A DNA stretch of 64,000 nt from Bedellia somnulentella (GCA_963576735.1 OY755178.1:11222001-11286000), one strand, 5' to 3'; shown: positions 1 through 11,863, counted from the first letter of the stretch. Program-made: numbers and translations. The notes: a model not told the origin generated them from the sequence alone.

Positions 1-337
1 GGTCAACAGGAGCTTTTCTTTATATTTTGAATTATTGCCAATTTTTACAATATGCGTCATATTTTGGTCCAATTTAGTTCAAGAGACCTGACATTGTATT
101 CTTTGAAAGAATAAGATAACAGGTTTTACACGATATAAATGAAAACGATAAAACGTCAGCGCAGTATTGTCCTTCCGTTTTTCATATTATTTAGCCAATC
201 CAAAGAAAAATAACTAGGTTACTTGGGATAGGATAAATATATACTATCACGCCTTATACCCATGAAAGTTTGACAGAGGTACTAGTTCTGTTCGCTCTTT
301 TTTATTTGCACGCTTTAAATACGTATCTTATTTCCTA

Positions 338-591
338 CATACATACATACAATCATATACTCACGGTTATAAATCCCTAAAAGGGGTAGCCAGAGCTGAG
401 GAATTGAAAATGCCTCAGCCACTTTTGGAAGTTGAGAGGGGAAAAGATGATAAAATAAAGTTGTTTGGTGATGGATCTCCAACCGCATCGCCCGAAAATC
501 CCTTAAAAAGCCCCAATATCCTTAGTCGCCTCTTACGCAAACCCACGGGAAGAAATAGGGTAGTGCTATTCTAAGCCGACACTACACAGCA
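338..591 (-). repeat. SINE-A copy
   Basis: About 250-bp dispersed repeat found some 20 times in the window. On the minus strand it starts gctgtgtagtgtcggcttag, carries gatgcggttggagaccc (B-box-like), and ends ccgtgagtatatgtatgt followed by ATGT repeats. This copy is nearly full length with scattered changes. Confidence 0.85.
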
Positions 592-1163
592 AATTATATA
601 ATTATATATTTCCTACTTTGCCATATATACTAACGGATATAACCCCAAAAGCGGAGCGAAATCCGGATATTTGGAATCGATAAATACTTTGGAAATCCAT
701 TTTTTTAACATAGCCCGAGGTCAGCTTGTATGAATTAATCCTGTGGTTGGCTTGATTAGAGCAGTTATACTTCAGGCAACACGAGTAAGCATCTTTCTGA
801 TGAGTATCTCATAAATATTTTGTTCAGATATTAAAAAGTTCCAAGTAATCATTATTTTATCACCATTTCTGCACAACGTTTGGTGTATGTTTATCCTTTT
901 CGCAATAAATGATTTATTCATCCATAAATAACGTGGGTTTATTTACATCGTATGATTTTTTCCTCTACGTGCCATAAATGGAACATTTACCCAAGCCATC
1001 AGTCGGACTGTGTTAATACGATTATTTGACAACTGTCACTGATTTCTAATTACCGATTTATTTCTGTAAGTATTGATTGAGGTACTGAGGTACCAGATTA
1101 TACGATACCAAGTTCTAGTATAGTATCTCTTACCTTTAATAGAACCAAATTATAGTAGAAATA
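592..1163. other. AT-rich interval without recognised feature
   Basis: AT-rich sequence between two SINE-A copies. I see no coding, RNA or repeat signature. Confidence 0.5.
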
Positions 1164-1434
1164 ACATACATACATATACTCACGGCTATAAATCCCAAGA
1201 TGGGGTAGCCAGAGCTAAGAAATTGGAAATTCCTCAGCCACTTTTGGAAGTTGCGTGGGGAAAAGATGGTGAAATAAAGGTTGTTGGTGATGGGTCTCCA
1301 ACCGCATCGCCCAAAAATCCATTTAAAGCCCCAATACCGTTGGTCGCCTCTTACGTACACCCACCGGAAGAAATGGGGTAGTGTTATTCTAAGCCGACAC
1401 CGTTATTTATAGCCGTGAGTATATGTATGTATGT
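1164..1434. repeat. SINE-A copy fused to a second inverted SINE-A tail
   Basis: A minus-strand SINE-A (1164-1401) loses its last bases at gccgacac and is joined to a 30-bp plus-strand SINE-A 3' tail (1405-1434). The two tails, 1164-1193 and 1405-1434, are exact reverse complements, so the composite looks like an element with 30-bp terminal inverted repeats. Confidence 0.75.
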
Positions 1435-1574
1435 GTGTAAGTTTAACCCATAGTTGGTGGGAGTATTACATAAACAAATAGGTACATCCAAGACAGTAAG
1501 ATATTTTTATAACTACCAACTAAATGTTTTTTTTCTGTGCACATGCTTACTATATTGGTTAATATCCAATGTTA

Positions 1575-1625
1575 AAGGGACTGGTGATATGAGCCCAGAT
1601 GTTGTGGGTTCAATCCCAAGTATAA
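1575..1625 (+). repeat. tRNA 3'-half-like fragment (possible SINE remnant)
   Basis: Contains a T-arm/B-box-like stretch, gtgggttcaatccc, preceded by gagcccagatgt. No matching D-arm or acceptor stem is visible. Most likely a decayed tRNA-derived SINE head. Confidence 0.3.
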
Positions 1626-1639
1626 ATTTATTGCACAAT

Positions 1640-2085
1640 AAGTATTGAATACCGCAAACCCTTAAAATCTTTATTTGGGGGTTATTTACATCTGTGTCCT
1701 ATATTCTTCATACTTACAAAGTAACTGCTCTTGATTTTTATCCCATAAACTTTAAGTACACACCTGAAACAAATGAAAAAACTTTAAATGAATCGCAAGG
1801 AGCAGCTTGAAGTATTATGTGTACGAAACCGCAAGATTACTACAAATTTCGTGGAAAGTACTGATAAAACTCTCGCCCTATATTAGTCCCTGACGGACCC
1901 CGGGCCGAGGCCATTATCCAACTTTACCCCATAAAAGTTAAAGGGCACATTACGGAAAGTAATAGAAGCTGAACCAAACGCAGAATTAGCCCTTTGCTAG
2001 TTTACTCTGTCTAAATTTCTTAATGCTCTGTGGTACATAGTTTGCTTAGATTTTAGCCGTGTATGGGTTTTGTAGAATAGAATAG
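1640..2085. other. Interval without recognised feature
   Basis: AT-rich, with a slightly GC-richer patch near 1890-1915. Nothing recognisable. Confidence 0.4.
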
Positions 2086-2215
2086 AATAACTCTTTATTG
2101 CACATCAAACACAAATTTACAAAATATAATAATATGATCAAACAGTTTACAGTGAGGTACAATTGGCGGTCTTATCGCTAAAAGCGATCTCTTCCAGACA
2201 ACCTTTGGAATGTGA
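2086..2215 (-). repeat. LINE 3'-end fragment, family C
   Basis: On the minus strand it reads gtctggaagagatcgctttt...taagaccgcc...ttgtac, then aataaagagt and a (TTCTA)-type tail. The same 3' UTR recurs at 12640, 13900, 21152, 25375 and 37475. Probably the 3' end of a jockey-superfamily LINE (inference); no coding part is retained. Confidence 0.7.
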
Positions 2216-2276
2216 GATCGATAAATTAATTATTTGGGTAGATGCACAAAACAAGGCCAAAAAAAAAAAGTTTTGT

Positions 2277-2575
2277 ACTGTCGTGAGACTTAGTAAGTAT
2301 ACTTGTACAGTCGCCATCAGATATATCGTAGCGGCCGAGGTACTCAAATATTTATGAGCAACAATAAATTTCAATAAATTCTTTACAGTAAATAAGGTCA
2401 ATAAGATCTGAACATCCAATTCGCCAAAAATATATGAGCAGTGGTTTTTCAATTAAATCTGAAAGCACAGCTCGTCAAAGTTATCTGCACAGACTGGGTG
2501 ATCATAAATATCTGAACATTTAGAGAAAATATACCTTAATGCACTAGGCATACAGTTTAAAATTATTTGACTTAG
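2277..2575 (-). repeat. Dispersed repeat F, copy 1
   Basis: About 300 bp that matches 8046-8366 in inverse orientation. Shared landmarks are gatggcgactgtac, tcggccgc, the block around ccactgctcatatatttg, and ctgtctgtgcagataacttt. No ORF or terminal structure was identified. Confidence 0.75.
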
Positions 2576-2780
2576 TACGCTGGAACACATTTTCTACATC
2601 ACCACCATTCGGTTTTATCAATGTCAAAACTAAAAAAGTTTTCCGCTGAAAGTAGGGTGTATACGTTACAGCCAAAGTAATAAATCTGAATATTATTTAT
2701 ACTGCCTAGCCAATATACATAATGTCTACTAAATTAAGATTAAGTAATAATTGCCAAAAAAAATGATCACATTAACATAC

Positions 2781-3697
2781 TTTATTTATTTATTTATTGG
2801 GCATGCACACAGTACAACATCATAATATTATATTTTCCAAAAGACATAATGTTTTGCTCAGATGCAGTACCAAAAACAGCATGCACAGCATTTCCTTGTA
2901 AGTTGAACTATACAATGTTTGATACAAATATAACTGATTCAAAATAAAATAATGTAAATTTAATTCAATGGAAGTTCGTATATAAACAATTTCAAAAATA
3001 ATCATAAACAAAGATATTATAAATAAATTGAAATTAAATTAAAATTGAGATCAAATTAAAATTAAAACATTAACAGTATAAAAAAGAAATAAAATAAATT
3101 AATATTAAAATAGTTTTTCTTAAAGTAAAGTATTGTGTAAAATATTATAATTATTATAATAGTACTTATTAAATTATTTCTATGCATTGTTTACGAAACA
3201 AACGTAGAGAGTCATGATAAATATCAGGAGGAGTCACTTCTTCTTTATTATTGCAAATGGAGTTATATAATTGACACATTCTATGGATAGGGTTATTATT
3301 AACGACATTTGAGCTTGCACTTGGCACAATAAACGGGCGAGCATGGCGCAATGTCTTCCGAGGGACATTGATGTTTATATGAGACAGAACAGCAGTCGAA
3401 AGCGAGCCATTAATTATCTTGTGCAACGTAGTAAGGTCTAATATTTGCCTTCTTTCAAATAAATTATTAAGTTCAAAGTGTTGACAACGTTCCTCATATG
3501 ATTTTAATTTTCTTCTCAGTCCAAACCGTGAACATAATAATCTTACAAAGCGTTTTTGAACCGATTCTATCTTGTCGATGTACGTATTGTAAAATGGTGC
3601 CCAGATTGCTGATGGATATTCAATTTGACTTAGTACTAGGGATTTATAGATTCTTATCAAGCTTGCAGGGTTTTGAAAATCTTTAGTATTTCGGGAA
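2781..3697 (-). mobile_element. 5'-truncated jockey/CR1-type LINE fragment
   Basis: Minus-strand element. It retains the C-terminal end of ORF2 (3169-3697) followed by about 390 bp of AT-rich 3' UTR and an (AATA)n tail at 2781-2800 on the minus strand. Its 5' boundary coincides with the SINE-A at 3698, so it is either truncated there or was entered by that SINE. Endonuclease and catalytic RT motifs are missing. Confidence 0.65.
3169..3697 (-). pseudogene. LINE ORF2 C-terminal fragment (post-RT domain)
   Basis: About 175 residues open to a stop at 3169. The block SLVLSQIEYPSAIWAPFYN followed by KIESVQKRFVRLL is the typical region after the thumb in jockey/CR1-superfamily reverse transcriptases, and the fragment ends in LRLFRKQCIEII. 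All catalytic RT residues lie upstream and are absent, so this is a relic. The clade cannot be set from so short a piece. The ATG near 3705 comes from the adjoining SINE tail, so it is not the true start. Confidence 0.65.
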
Positions 3698-3940
3698 ACA
3701 TACATATACTCACGGCTATAAATCCCAAGAAAGGGGTAGCCAGAGCTAAGGAATTAGAAATTCCTCAGCCACTTTTGGAAGGTGCATGGGGAATAGATGG
3801 TGAAACAAAGGTTCTTGGTGATGGGTCTCCAACCGCATCGCCCAAGAATCCCTTAAAAGCCCCAATACCGTTAGTCGCCTTTTACGTACACCCACCGGAA
3901 GAAATGGGGTAGTGCTATTCTAAGCCGACACTACACAGCA
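3698..3940 (-). repeat. SINE-A copy
   Basis: Nearly full-length copy abutting the LINE fragment at 3697. A short open frame through it is only SINE sequence. No clear target-site duplication is visible. Confidence 0.85.
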
Positions 3941-3989
3941 CTATCAATATTCACATCACAATCACATTAACTAGCTCTTTATATAAAAT

Positions 3990-6900
3990 ATGAAGGATGC
4001 ATGGCCAGGGGTGAGCCTGGTCGCTAGCGTGCCGCCGTCCCGGAGCTTGGTGCACTCCGGGTACTAAATAACCTTACCTAGTCAAGCGGGGCTCTGGCTA
4101 GGTGGACAGTTTACTTCCCTTGCTTCTCGTGGGTCCAATATGTAGCTCGCCACTCATCACGCCATGGTTGCTCACGGGGTGAAAAGTGGGCTAAAGAGAC
4201 CCGCTTCAGTACGATGAATGTATGTGGAGGAATGTTTGAAAAATTAGATGAAGTATGTATGATTATGAATGAAAGAAAACTGGATTTTCTTTGTGTAAAT
4301 GAGACGAAGCGTAAGGGAAAGGAAGTTTCACAACTTGGCAACATTACAGCAATCTGGTCTGGAGTCGCTGATAGTGACCGAGCTAGCCAAAGAGTGGGAC
4401 TTCTGATATCTGAAAGGATGGCTCAGTGTATGAAAGATTACGAATGTGTGAGTCCAAGGCTCCTGTGGATTAAGGTGAAATTGGGACTAGTCCGGATGCG
4501 CATAATTTGCGTATACGCTCCGGACATGTCTAGATCCCTATCCGAGAGGGAGGAGTTTTGGAATCTGTTAGACGATGTTGTGAATGGGTGTGATCAGAAT
4601 GAGAGACTTGTAATGTTAGGAGATTTTAATGGCTGGGTTGGTGTGTCACGCAACGGTTGCGAAAGAGTTTTAGGAAAGTTTGGTGATCAAAGGGTGAGTG
4701 AGAAATTGATTGAGGTATGTTTGGAGAGGAATCTTTGTGTTACAAACACGTTGTTTGAACACAAAGATATCCGTATATGTATACAAGACAGAGGGGAAGC
4801 GAGAGAAGTATAATTGATTTTGTGATAGTTGATGAAAGGCTGAGAACAAAAGTTGTTGACACCAGGGTCTATAGGGGCACGAACGTTGGCACAGATCACT
4901 TTCTCGTTATATCACGATTAAGGGGTCTTTGCACGCGTTGGCGTCACAGGCCTAAAGTGTCAACAACGGATTTTGCGAGAATGAAAGTAGAAAAACTGCA
5001 AGAAGATGAAAATATCAGAGATGAATACTTGAGGAAATTAGATGATAGACTAAGTTGCGTGGAGATGAAGGATGAAATGGAAATAGAAGAAGTATGGGAT
5101 GTGCTCAAATCGACGATGGTTGAATGTGCGACGGAAGTTTGTGGAGTGTGTAAAAGGTCAAATAGACCACCAAAAGTTGGTGGGATAAAGTTGTGAAAGA
5201 GGCGGTGGGAGATAAGAAGAAAGCGTGGTTAGATTTACTAGCGATTAAAGCTAGTAAACGGATGGATGCGAGTGTAACTGACGATGTAGTGCAGAAAAGT
5301 GAAGATGAATTTAAGAGAGTTAAGAATGAGGTAAAGAAGAAAATAGAAAAGAAAAAGCGGGATTTGCAAGAGTGGTGTGAGAGAAAACTTTCTGATAATT
5401 TCCGGAATAACCAAAAGTTATTCTGGAAGTATATCCGGAAAGAAAAAGGAGTTTCCCAAGACACGAGAGTGAGTGTAATAAGAGATGAACAGGGTGAACT
5501 GGTGACGGATGAAAGTAGCATGAAACGGGTATGGAAGAATTATTTTGAGGGACTGTTTGAGAAAGAGGATGCATCCATTTCTTCGCCAATCGACAGTAAT
5601 GTTGATGGGAACGGGGAGATGGGTGAATTTAGTGACAGCGAGATTAGTATGGAAGAAATAATGAAAGCAATGAAAAGTATGAAATTAGGGAAAGCGGCAG
5701 GGTATGATAGGATTACTATCGAAATGCTGAGGGCTGGTAAAGGGTTGGTGGCTTCTTGGTTGTACTTCCTTTTCCAAAAATGCTGGTCGAGTGGCAAAGT
5801 TCCACGAGACTGGTGTAAGGCGGTGATTGTGCCTCTATATAAAGGAAAGGGGTCACACCAAGAGGCTAAAAACTGCTTACTCAGCATTGTTGGTAAATTG
5901 TATGCTAAGGTACTGATTGAAAGAGTGATGAATGAAACTGATGAGAAAATATGGGATGTGCAAGCGGGATTTAGGAAAGGAATGGGATGTATGGATCAAA
6001 TCTTCTCTCTAAGGAGCATCACCGAAAAGTTCTTAGCTAAGAACCAAAAGGTGAATTGCTCCTTCATTGATTTAGAGAAGGCGTATGATAGGGTGTTAAG
6101 AAAGTGTTTATGGGAGGTGTTATCCAAGTTCGGTTTGGGGAGTCAACTTATACGTGCATTAGTATCACTCTATGAGGATTCTAGTGCATGTGTAAGAGTA
6201 AACGGGGAAAACACTGACTGGTTCGGAATCTCTAGGGGTGTCCGACAGGGTTGTGTAGCTTCTCCGTGGCTCTTCAATTTGTTCATGGATGACTGTTTGA
6301 CAGAGTTGCGTGAAAGTGATTATGGACTAAGGATGGGTGGATTCATCATTAAATGCCTCTTGTATGCTGACGATCAAGTGCTACTTGCATCATCGGCAGA
6401 AGAGTTGCAAGAGATGATGAATATTGCATGTGAGTCTTTTGTAAGAAAGGGAATGAGGGTGAATGTGGATAAGACCAAAACGATGGTTTTTTGAGAGACA
6501 GGAAGATGTGACAGAATGCGTGATTGCGATTGATGGTAAGGATGTGGAACAGGTGAAGGAGTTTGTATATCTGGGAAGTTTGTTTACAAGGGATGGAAAA
6601 TGTGATGAAGACATTGAAAGAACAGTGAAAAAGGGTAATGCGGTAAATGGAGCAATGAATAGCCTAATGATCAGTCAATCGGTGTCTGAAAAGGCCCGAA
6701 TGGCTGTGCATGATGCTGTTCTTGTTCCTACGCTTATGTATGGAAGCGAATGTTGGGTGTGGCAGAAGAAGCATGAGAGCAGAGTGAACGCAGTAGAGAT
6801 GAGGTCCCTCAGAAAAATTTGTAATGTTAGATTGTGTGACTGAGTGAGAAATAGTGTTATTCGTGAAAAGTGTGGTGTGAAAGATGATATTGTAAGAGGG

Positions 6901-7216
6901 ATAGAAAAAGGAATGTTGAGATGGTTTGGGCACATAGAGAGGATGGATGATAGGAAATTGGTAAAAGGGATCTATAGAGCTAGTGTGGATGGTAATGTTA
7001 GTAGAGGACGACCACGGAGAACATACTTGGACCAAATTGAGAGTGTGCTCAAAAAGGCTGGCGTCCGAAGTATGAAGAATAAAAGAGCATGTATGAAAAG
7101 ATTGATGGATGTAAACGAAGCTAGAGAGGTTTGTCAGGATCGTGCGAAGTGGCGATCAATAGTCTCTGCCTACCCCAATGGGAACTAATGGCGTGAGTAT
7201 ATGTATGTATGTATGT
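3990..7216 (+). mobile_element. Near full-length RTE-type LINE (RTE-1)
   Basis: About 3.2 kb, the usual size of RTE elements. It has a GC-richer 5' leader (3990-4213), one degenerate endonuclease/RT frame, and a very short 3' end that closes with ggcgtgagtatatgtatgt and ATGT repeats immediately after the stop. Six shorter 3' fragments lie elsewhere in the window (24.0, 32.0, 32.2, 34.0, 44.5 and 51.7 kb), the pattern expected from 5' truncation. The last ~50 bp resemble the tail of SINE-A. Confidence 0.85.
4202..7188 (+). pseudogene. RTE endonuclease-reverse transcriptase, broken
   Basis: The APE-type endonuclease shows LCVNETKRKG, VYAPD, LGDFNGWVG, SIIDFVIVD and GTDHFLV. The RT shows GKAAGYDRITIEML, VIVPLYKGKG, QAGFRKGMGCMDQIFSLRSI, FIDLEKAYDRV, GVRQGCVASPWLFNLF and LLYADDQVLLA. 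The C-terminus has GHIERMDD and RGRPRRTYLDQIESVLKKAG, typical of RTE. Breaks: frame changes near 4780, 5170 and 6480, an in-frame TGA at 6841-6843, and an apparent four-codon loss before LLSIVGKLYAKVL, where RTE proteins normally carry an NYRGIS-like motif. The catalytic YADD survives, but the frame cannot give one protein. No RNase H domain is present, as expected for RTE. Confidence 0.85.
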
Positions 7217-8045
7217 AATAAATTAAATATAAAAATGGGTGAAATCTATTACTTGAATGAATTATTTGAGAACTGTACCCAGCGTTACTCGTCACGGTCA
7301 CCCCTCACGCCTACATTGACGCGTATACAGATCTAAGGGCTGCATGCGCTCTTAGATTGCAAGATCTAAACAATAATTGGCAGAAATATGGCCTTTTCGT
7401 TCACATTTAGTTACTCCTCTAAAGAGTTTGCACGTATGTAATGAAAATTAAGTATTTGTTATTTGCTATGAACTATGATCATTGCAATTTTATCCCTTAA
7501 AGTAACAATGTATGGTCGTTTATACAAAATCAAAGACCATATTTTTGTAAAAAAAAAACTATACGGAATTATCAAGAAAATTGAGCGGTACGGAGGCTTG
7601 TACTTACTGTATTTTTTTTGTAGTTTTGTAAACTAACGAGTTTCTATAAATGTTTATGTTAAGTTTGTTTACAGTTTTAATTATGTAAAAAAAAATAAAA
7701 AAAGAACATGAATTCTTAATAAAATACAAAAAAATATGCACAATTGAGGATTTGAACCCTGACGCAACGGATTATAATTATGATTTAAAATTACTTAACG
7801 CCTAGTCCATATGGTTACTGACACAATAATGAATGAAATGCTGCAAAGCATTCGTACCTATTTTAATTTGGCATCTACAATATTTCATATTTACATTTGA
7901 TAAATACATGCAGTGAATTATATGCAATGACAGTTATGTTATCATTTTTGTGAATTAGCAAAATTTTTATTCAAATGTGTCTCTGGTAAAAAGACCGTGA
8001 AGTTGCTTTTTAGCAGATTTATATTTTGTATACCTAAGTATTTTG
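7217..8045. other. AT-rich interval; weak tRNA-like trace
   Basis: Mostly AT-rich with A runs near 7540-7750. On the minus strand, 7745-7830 has a B-box-like stretch (agggttcaaatcct) with no convincing cloverleaf. Otherwise nothing recognised. Confidence 0.4.
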
Positions 8046-8366
8046 TAAAAGGAAAATTTATTACATCTGAACGATTACATTTAAGCTGTATGCCTAGTGC
8101 TTTAAGGTATATTTTCCTTAAATGTTCAGATATTTATGATCACCCTGTCTGTGCAGATAACTTTGACGAGTTGTGCTTTCAGATATTATTATCTCGTTGT
8201 GTGTTCAGATTTAATTGAAAAACCACTGCTCATATATTTGTGGCAAATTGAATGTTTCAATCTTATTGACCTTATTTACCGTAAAGAATTTAATGAAATT
8301 TATTGTTGCTCAGAAATATTTGAGTACCTCGGCCGCTCCGATATATCTGATGGCGACTGTACTTTT
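8046..8366 (+). repeat. Dispersed repeat F, copy 2
   Basis: Inverse-orientation partner of 2277-2575, with the same landmarks (ccactgctcatatatttg, gtacctcggccgc, gatggcgactgtac). Short open frames through it are not conserved and are probably chance. Confidence 0.75.
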
Positions 8367-9605
8367 TATAAGTAATATTATGTTGCAGGGGTTGAAATGT
8401 TTTAATCTATCTATTCCTCTTTTTACTTCCAAAAGTGATTAAAGAGTCATGGATTTTAAAGTTCTGGCTCCCTTTTTGACTATTCGTAGGTAAGCTTTGA
8501 CACCTTCGACCTCTCATATAGAACTAAGAAATATAGGATAGTGTTATTCCAAAGTTTAGAGTCTAAACCTACTCTTACACGAACGTGTTATGTAGCTCTC
8601 AAGAATAATCTTGTTGGTCCTAAATTTATGGCCTGACCAGTGAAAACAGGGTTTAAATGTTCCTGCATATATAGATGTCCACCTTTTAAGGTTCTTTCTA
8701 TAACCGGTGACTTGGACTAGACCAATTTGGTTTCTAATTCAAACCAAATAAGAGATGTAAATTGAGTAAGTAAAGGTCTCATTAAATTTAGCTTTTTTGT
8801 GTCACAAAAATTCGAGTAATGTCACATTTTATCCAATCAATAAGTCTAACCTTAGTTATTGAAATTTGAATAACACTCACAAGTACAAATTATATCCATT
8901 GTATTACTTGCATATTAAGCGTTTAAAACCATTAGTAAACGTCATTTCAACAAACAGTTAGCACCGACATTCCATAGTTCCGTGGCTCGTCGATATAGAT
9001 TTGTGTCAAAATATTAACATTGAGGTTCATTCACACATTCACAATATGGGGGTCAAGACCGCAACTGTGTAACGGATCGTGGATATATGATTGATGATCA
9101 TCCACAAAATATTGAAGTACTGTTAATATTGAGGTGCAGTTTAAATTTGATGGGAAATGGACAAGCAGAAATTTGTGTCATGCTATTCACCGCTGCAATC
9201 ATTCTAAAACGTTTTTTTTTAATATTCTAATGTTTATTTGATTTGGTAGTCACGATGGAAAAAATCACATTGTAATTGCAAATTTTTCGGTAAAACTACG
9301 TTAGTTCTTTATAAATTCATGGTAAAAGATATATTTGACATGAAACGTTAAATTAATACCATCTTGAATTTAAACACAACGAGCAAACTCAATGTTGTAA
9401 GTACAATATATTTAATGCTAGCCTGAGCCATAAATTATTGGTAGATGCTTAGCTGGCTCCAAGACAATGAACGCATATAAGCGTTAGAATACTGAAATTG
9501 TCACTAGTTAGATTAATGTCGTAGTAGAAGTAATCTTAAAATATTAAAGAATCCCCGAAGAGGGGGCAAAGGTTCTAATACACCGAACGTTTCATTTTTG
9601 TTCAA
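8367..9605. other. Interval without recognised feature
   Basis: AT-rich sequence with no coding or repeat signature I recognise. Confidence 0.4.
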
Positions 9606-9822
9606 ACATACATACATACATATACTCACGGCTATATTTCCCTAGAAGGGGTAGCCAGAGCTAAGGAATTATAAATTCCTCAGCCACTTTTGGAAGTTGA
9701 GTGGGGAAATGATGGTAAAAATAAAGGTTTTTGGTGATGGGTCTCCAACCGCATCGCCCAAAAATCCAATAAAAAGCCCCAATACCCTTAGTCGCCACAT
9801 TCTAAGCCGGCACTACACGGCA
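9606..9822 (-). repeat. SINE-A copy, internally deleted
   Basis: Lacks about 40 bp between ttagtcgcc and attctaagccgg compared with the full copies. A short open frame through it is SINE sequence. Confidence 0.85.
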
Positions 9823-9912
9823 AAGTTCAAAGTGGCCATGTATTGCTTAAAAAGTGTTTTATATGATCGGGAGCAGGTCTATCGCTGTTTCGTACAATGT
9901 AAATAAAAATAA

Positions 9913-10068
9913 GCTGTGTAGTGTTGGCTTAGAATAATACTACCCCATTTCTACCGGTGGGTGTACGTAAGAGGCGACTAACGGTATTTGGTGGCTTAGG
10001 AATTTCTAATTCCTTAGCTATGGCTACCCCTTCAAGGGATTTATAGCCAGAAGTATATGTATGTATGT
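9913..10068 (+). repeat. SINE-A copy, internally deleted, with probable TSD
   Basis: Starts gctgtgtagtgttggc and ends agaagtatatgtatgtatgt, with about 90 bp missing internally. The sequence gtaaataaaaa lies just before the 5' end and again directly after the tail, a probable target-site duplication. Confidence 0.8.
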
Positions 10069-10078
10069 AAATAAAAAA

Positions 10079-10172
10079 GTACAACTCAGCCATGTGGGTT
10101 TTTCCTCACCTACAACAACCTTCATAAATTAACCTCACATATGACTTTAGAAAAGACACATTGGCATAGGTA
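10079..10172 (-). repeat. SINE-B fragment, diverged
   Basis: Matches the middle of SINE-B in inverse orientation: tacaactcagccatgtggg, aaattaac, acatatgac, ttagaaaagacac. Confidence 0.65.
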
Positions 10173-10279
10173 AAACATAGGTAAGGAGACGAACTCACAT
10201 ACGTCCCCTCCATGAGAAGATGTGGTGTTTCTGTTTCCACTATGCTATCGAGGTTGTTAAGAGTATGTATGTATGTAAC

Positions 10280-11853
10280 GGTTTTAAAGCTGTAACAAAT
10301 AGAAACAGTTTTTTTCATTAAGGAACCCAAACAGATAAACGAAGCAGACACAAAAATAAAACACATAAGATCCTCCCCAGACACACGCATTCATCCACGA
10401 TGAAGTTAAAATAACTGTCCTTGCTATAAAAATACGTTTTCCTTAAACTTTATCTCACATAGTCTCGATAATAACTCACACTTATATGAAAATCTCACAA
10501 CAAATAACACACTGCAAATCCACAGCTCATTCTCACAAACTAGTTACAACTTCAACTGAATGTTTCAAACTTCTGCACTTCTCCATAGGTGCATTGTCGG
10601 AATCAAGAGAATTATTCTACTGCTTTTATTACACACATCATATTTTTATCTCTGTCCCACCTTACTCATTAAAACGAGAAGAATGAAGCAACTTTAGTTA
10701 GAATTAATTAAGTTAGTTTATTTGGAAGCTCGTAAGATTAACATACAGAGCACAATGAGCAGAACAAGGGAAGGAGTATTTTATGACTTTCCTTAGTTAA
10801 ACAAGTTCACGGAAAGAAATTATGTAGCGCCGTACATTGCTTGATAAAGTGTTTTGTCTTGAAATTGGGGCTTATTTAAAAAACAAAGCAGTGCTTTCAT
10901 AATTTAAATAAATCTACAATTTTGGTTTTTTTCTTCTGCCATTTTCAGAAATAAGCTGCACACTCAGTGATTTTACCAATAAGAAGTTTTAGTATGTATA
11001 AATAAGTATTTACGAATATAATCATTTTTATTTAATCTCTTCTATGGGACTTAAAAGTTACTTACCACAATATTTATGTATTTTAGCGACTATTAGTCTA
11101 AGATTTTTATATGTTAACATACTAACATACATTAAATAAATTATAGTCTCATTTTTATAGAAATGCGCAAACTGGAAAATCAATTTGATAGATAGTAATG
11201 TCAGTAAACAAAATTATCTTGTCTTAGAATTTTATGTGTATATTTAGACCGATAAACTGGTAAGATACGAATGTTGGAGCCAAAACTTAGTGTATTCTTC
11301 TTAATGCTCTATGATTTGTGTAAGTTCACCAACACCGTTAGAGATCAAAATCGTGTCTTGATTTTAATTTATGTTGAGCAGATAAATAGCACTCATAATT
11401 GTATTCTTAGCCAACTTTATTCATGACTACAACAAAAACTAACTTGAAAAGTTGCTCTGAGAGACAATGTTTCGCTAAAACCAAAAATAAGGAAAATACT
11501 TACTCCAATCACACACCTGAATAAATTGCAAGATAATCCACGAACCTACGTAATACTTATTTAAGGGCGCTTAAGGAAGAACGGACAAAGGAGATAATGA
11601 CGGCTTTCATTTAATTATTCTTCTGAGTAATTCAGTTATTGAGGTAATCGATAACGCTATCCGTGTTGGTTCAGGGGTTGTCGGATTAATTGGGTTATCT
11701 TTGTCACGCTGTCCCGACTTGGACATCTATTGGGTAGGGACATGAATAAAATACATGAAATGACGTAGACATTTGCTCTATACACGCTGAAATTGTAAAT
11801 GTAATGATTTTTTTTTGTATCAAATTGTAAATGCTTAATTGGTAACGTTGTAG
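10280..11853. other. Interval without recognised feature
   Basis: AT-rich. Short open frames are present but lack recognisable domains. Confidence 0.4.
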
Positions 11854-11863
11854 ATGACAATAA

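Noticed and set aside
3673..3912. Open frame containing GDGSPTASPKNP, also seen near 9700
   Set aside because: It is the translation of the SINE-A body and recurs wherever a copy happens to be open; not a gene.
7745..7830. tRNA gene on the minus strand
   Set aside because: Only a B-box-like stretch is present; no acceptor or anticodon stem could be formed.
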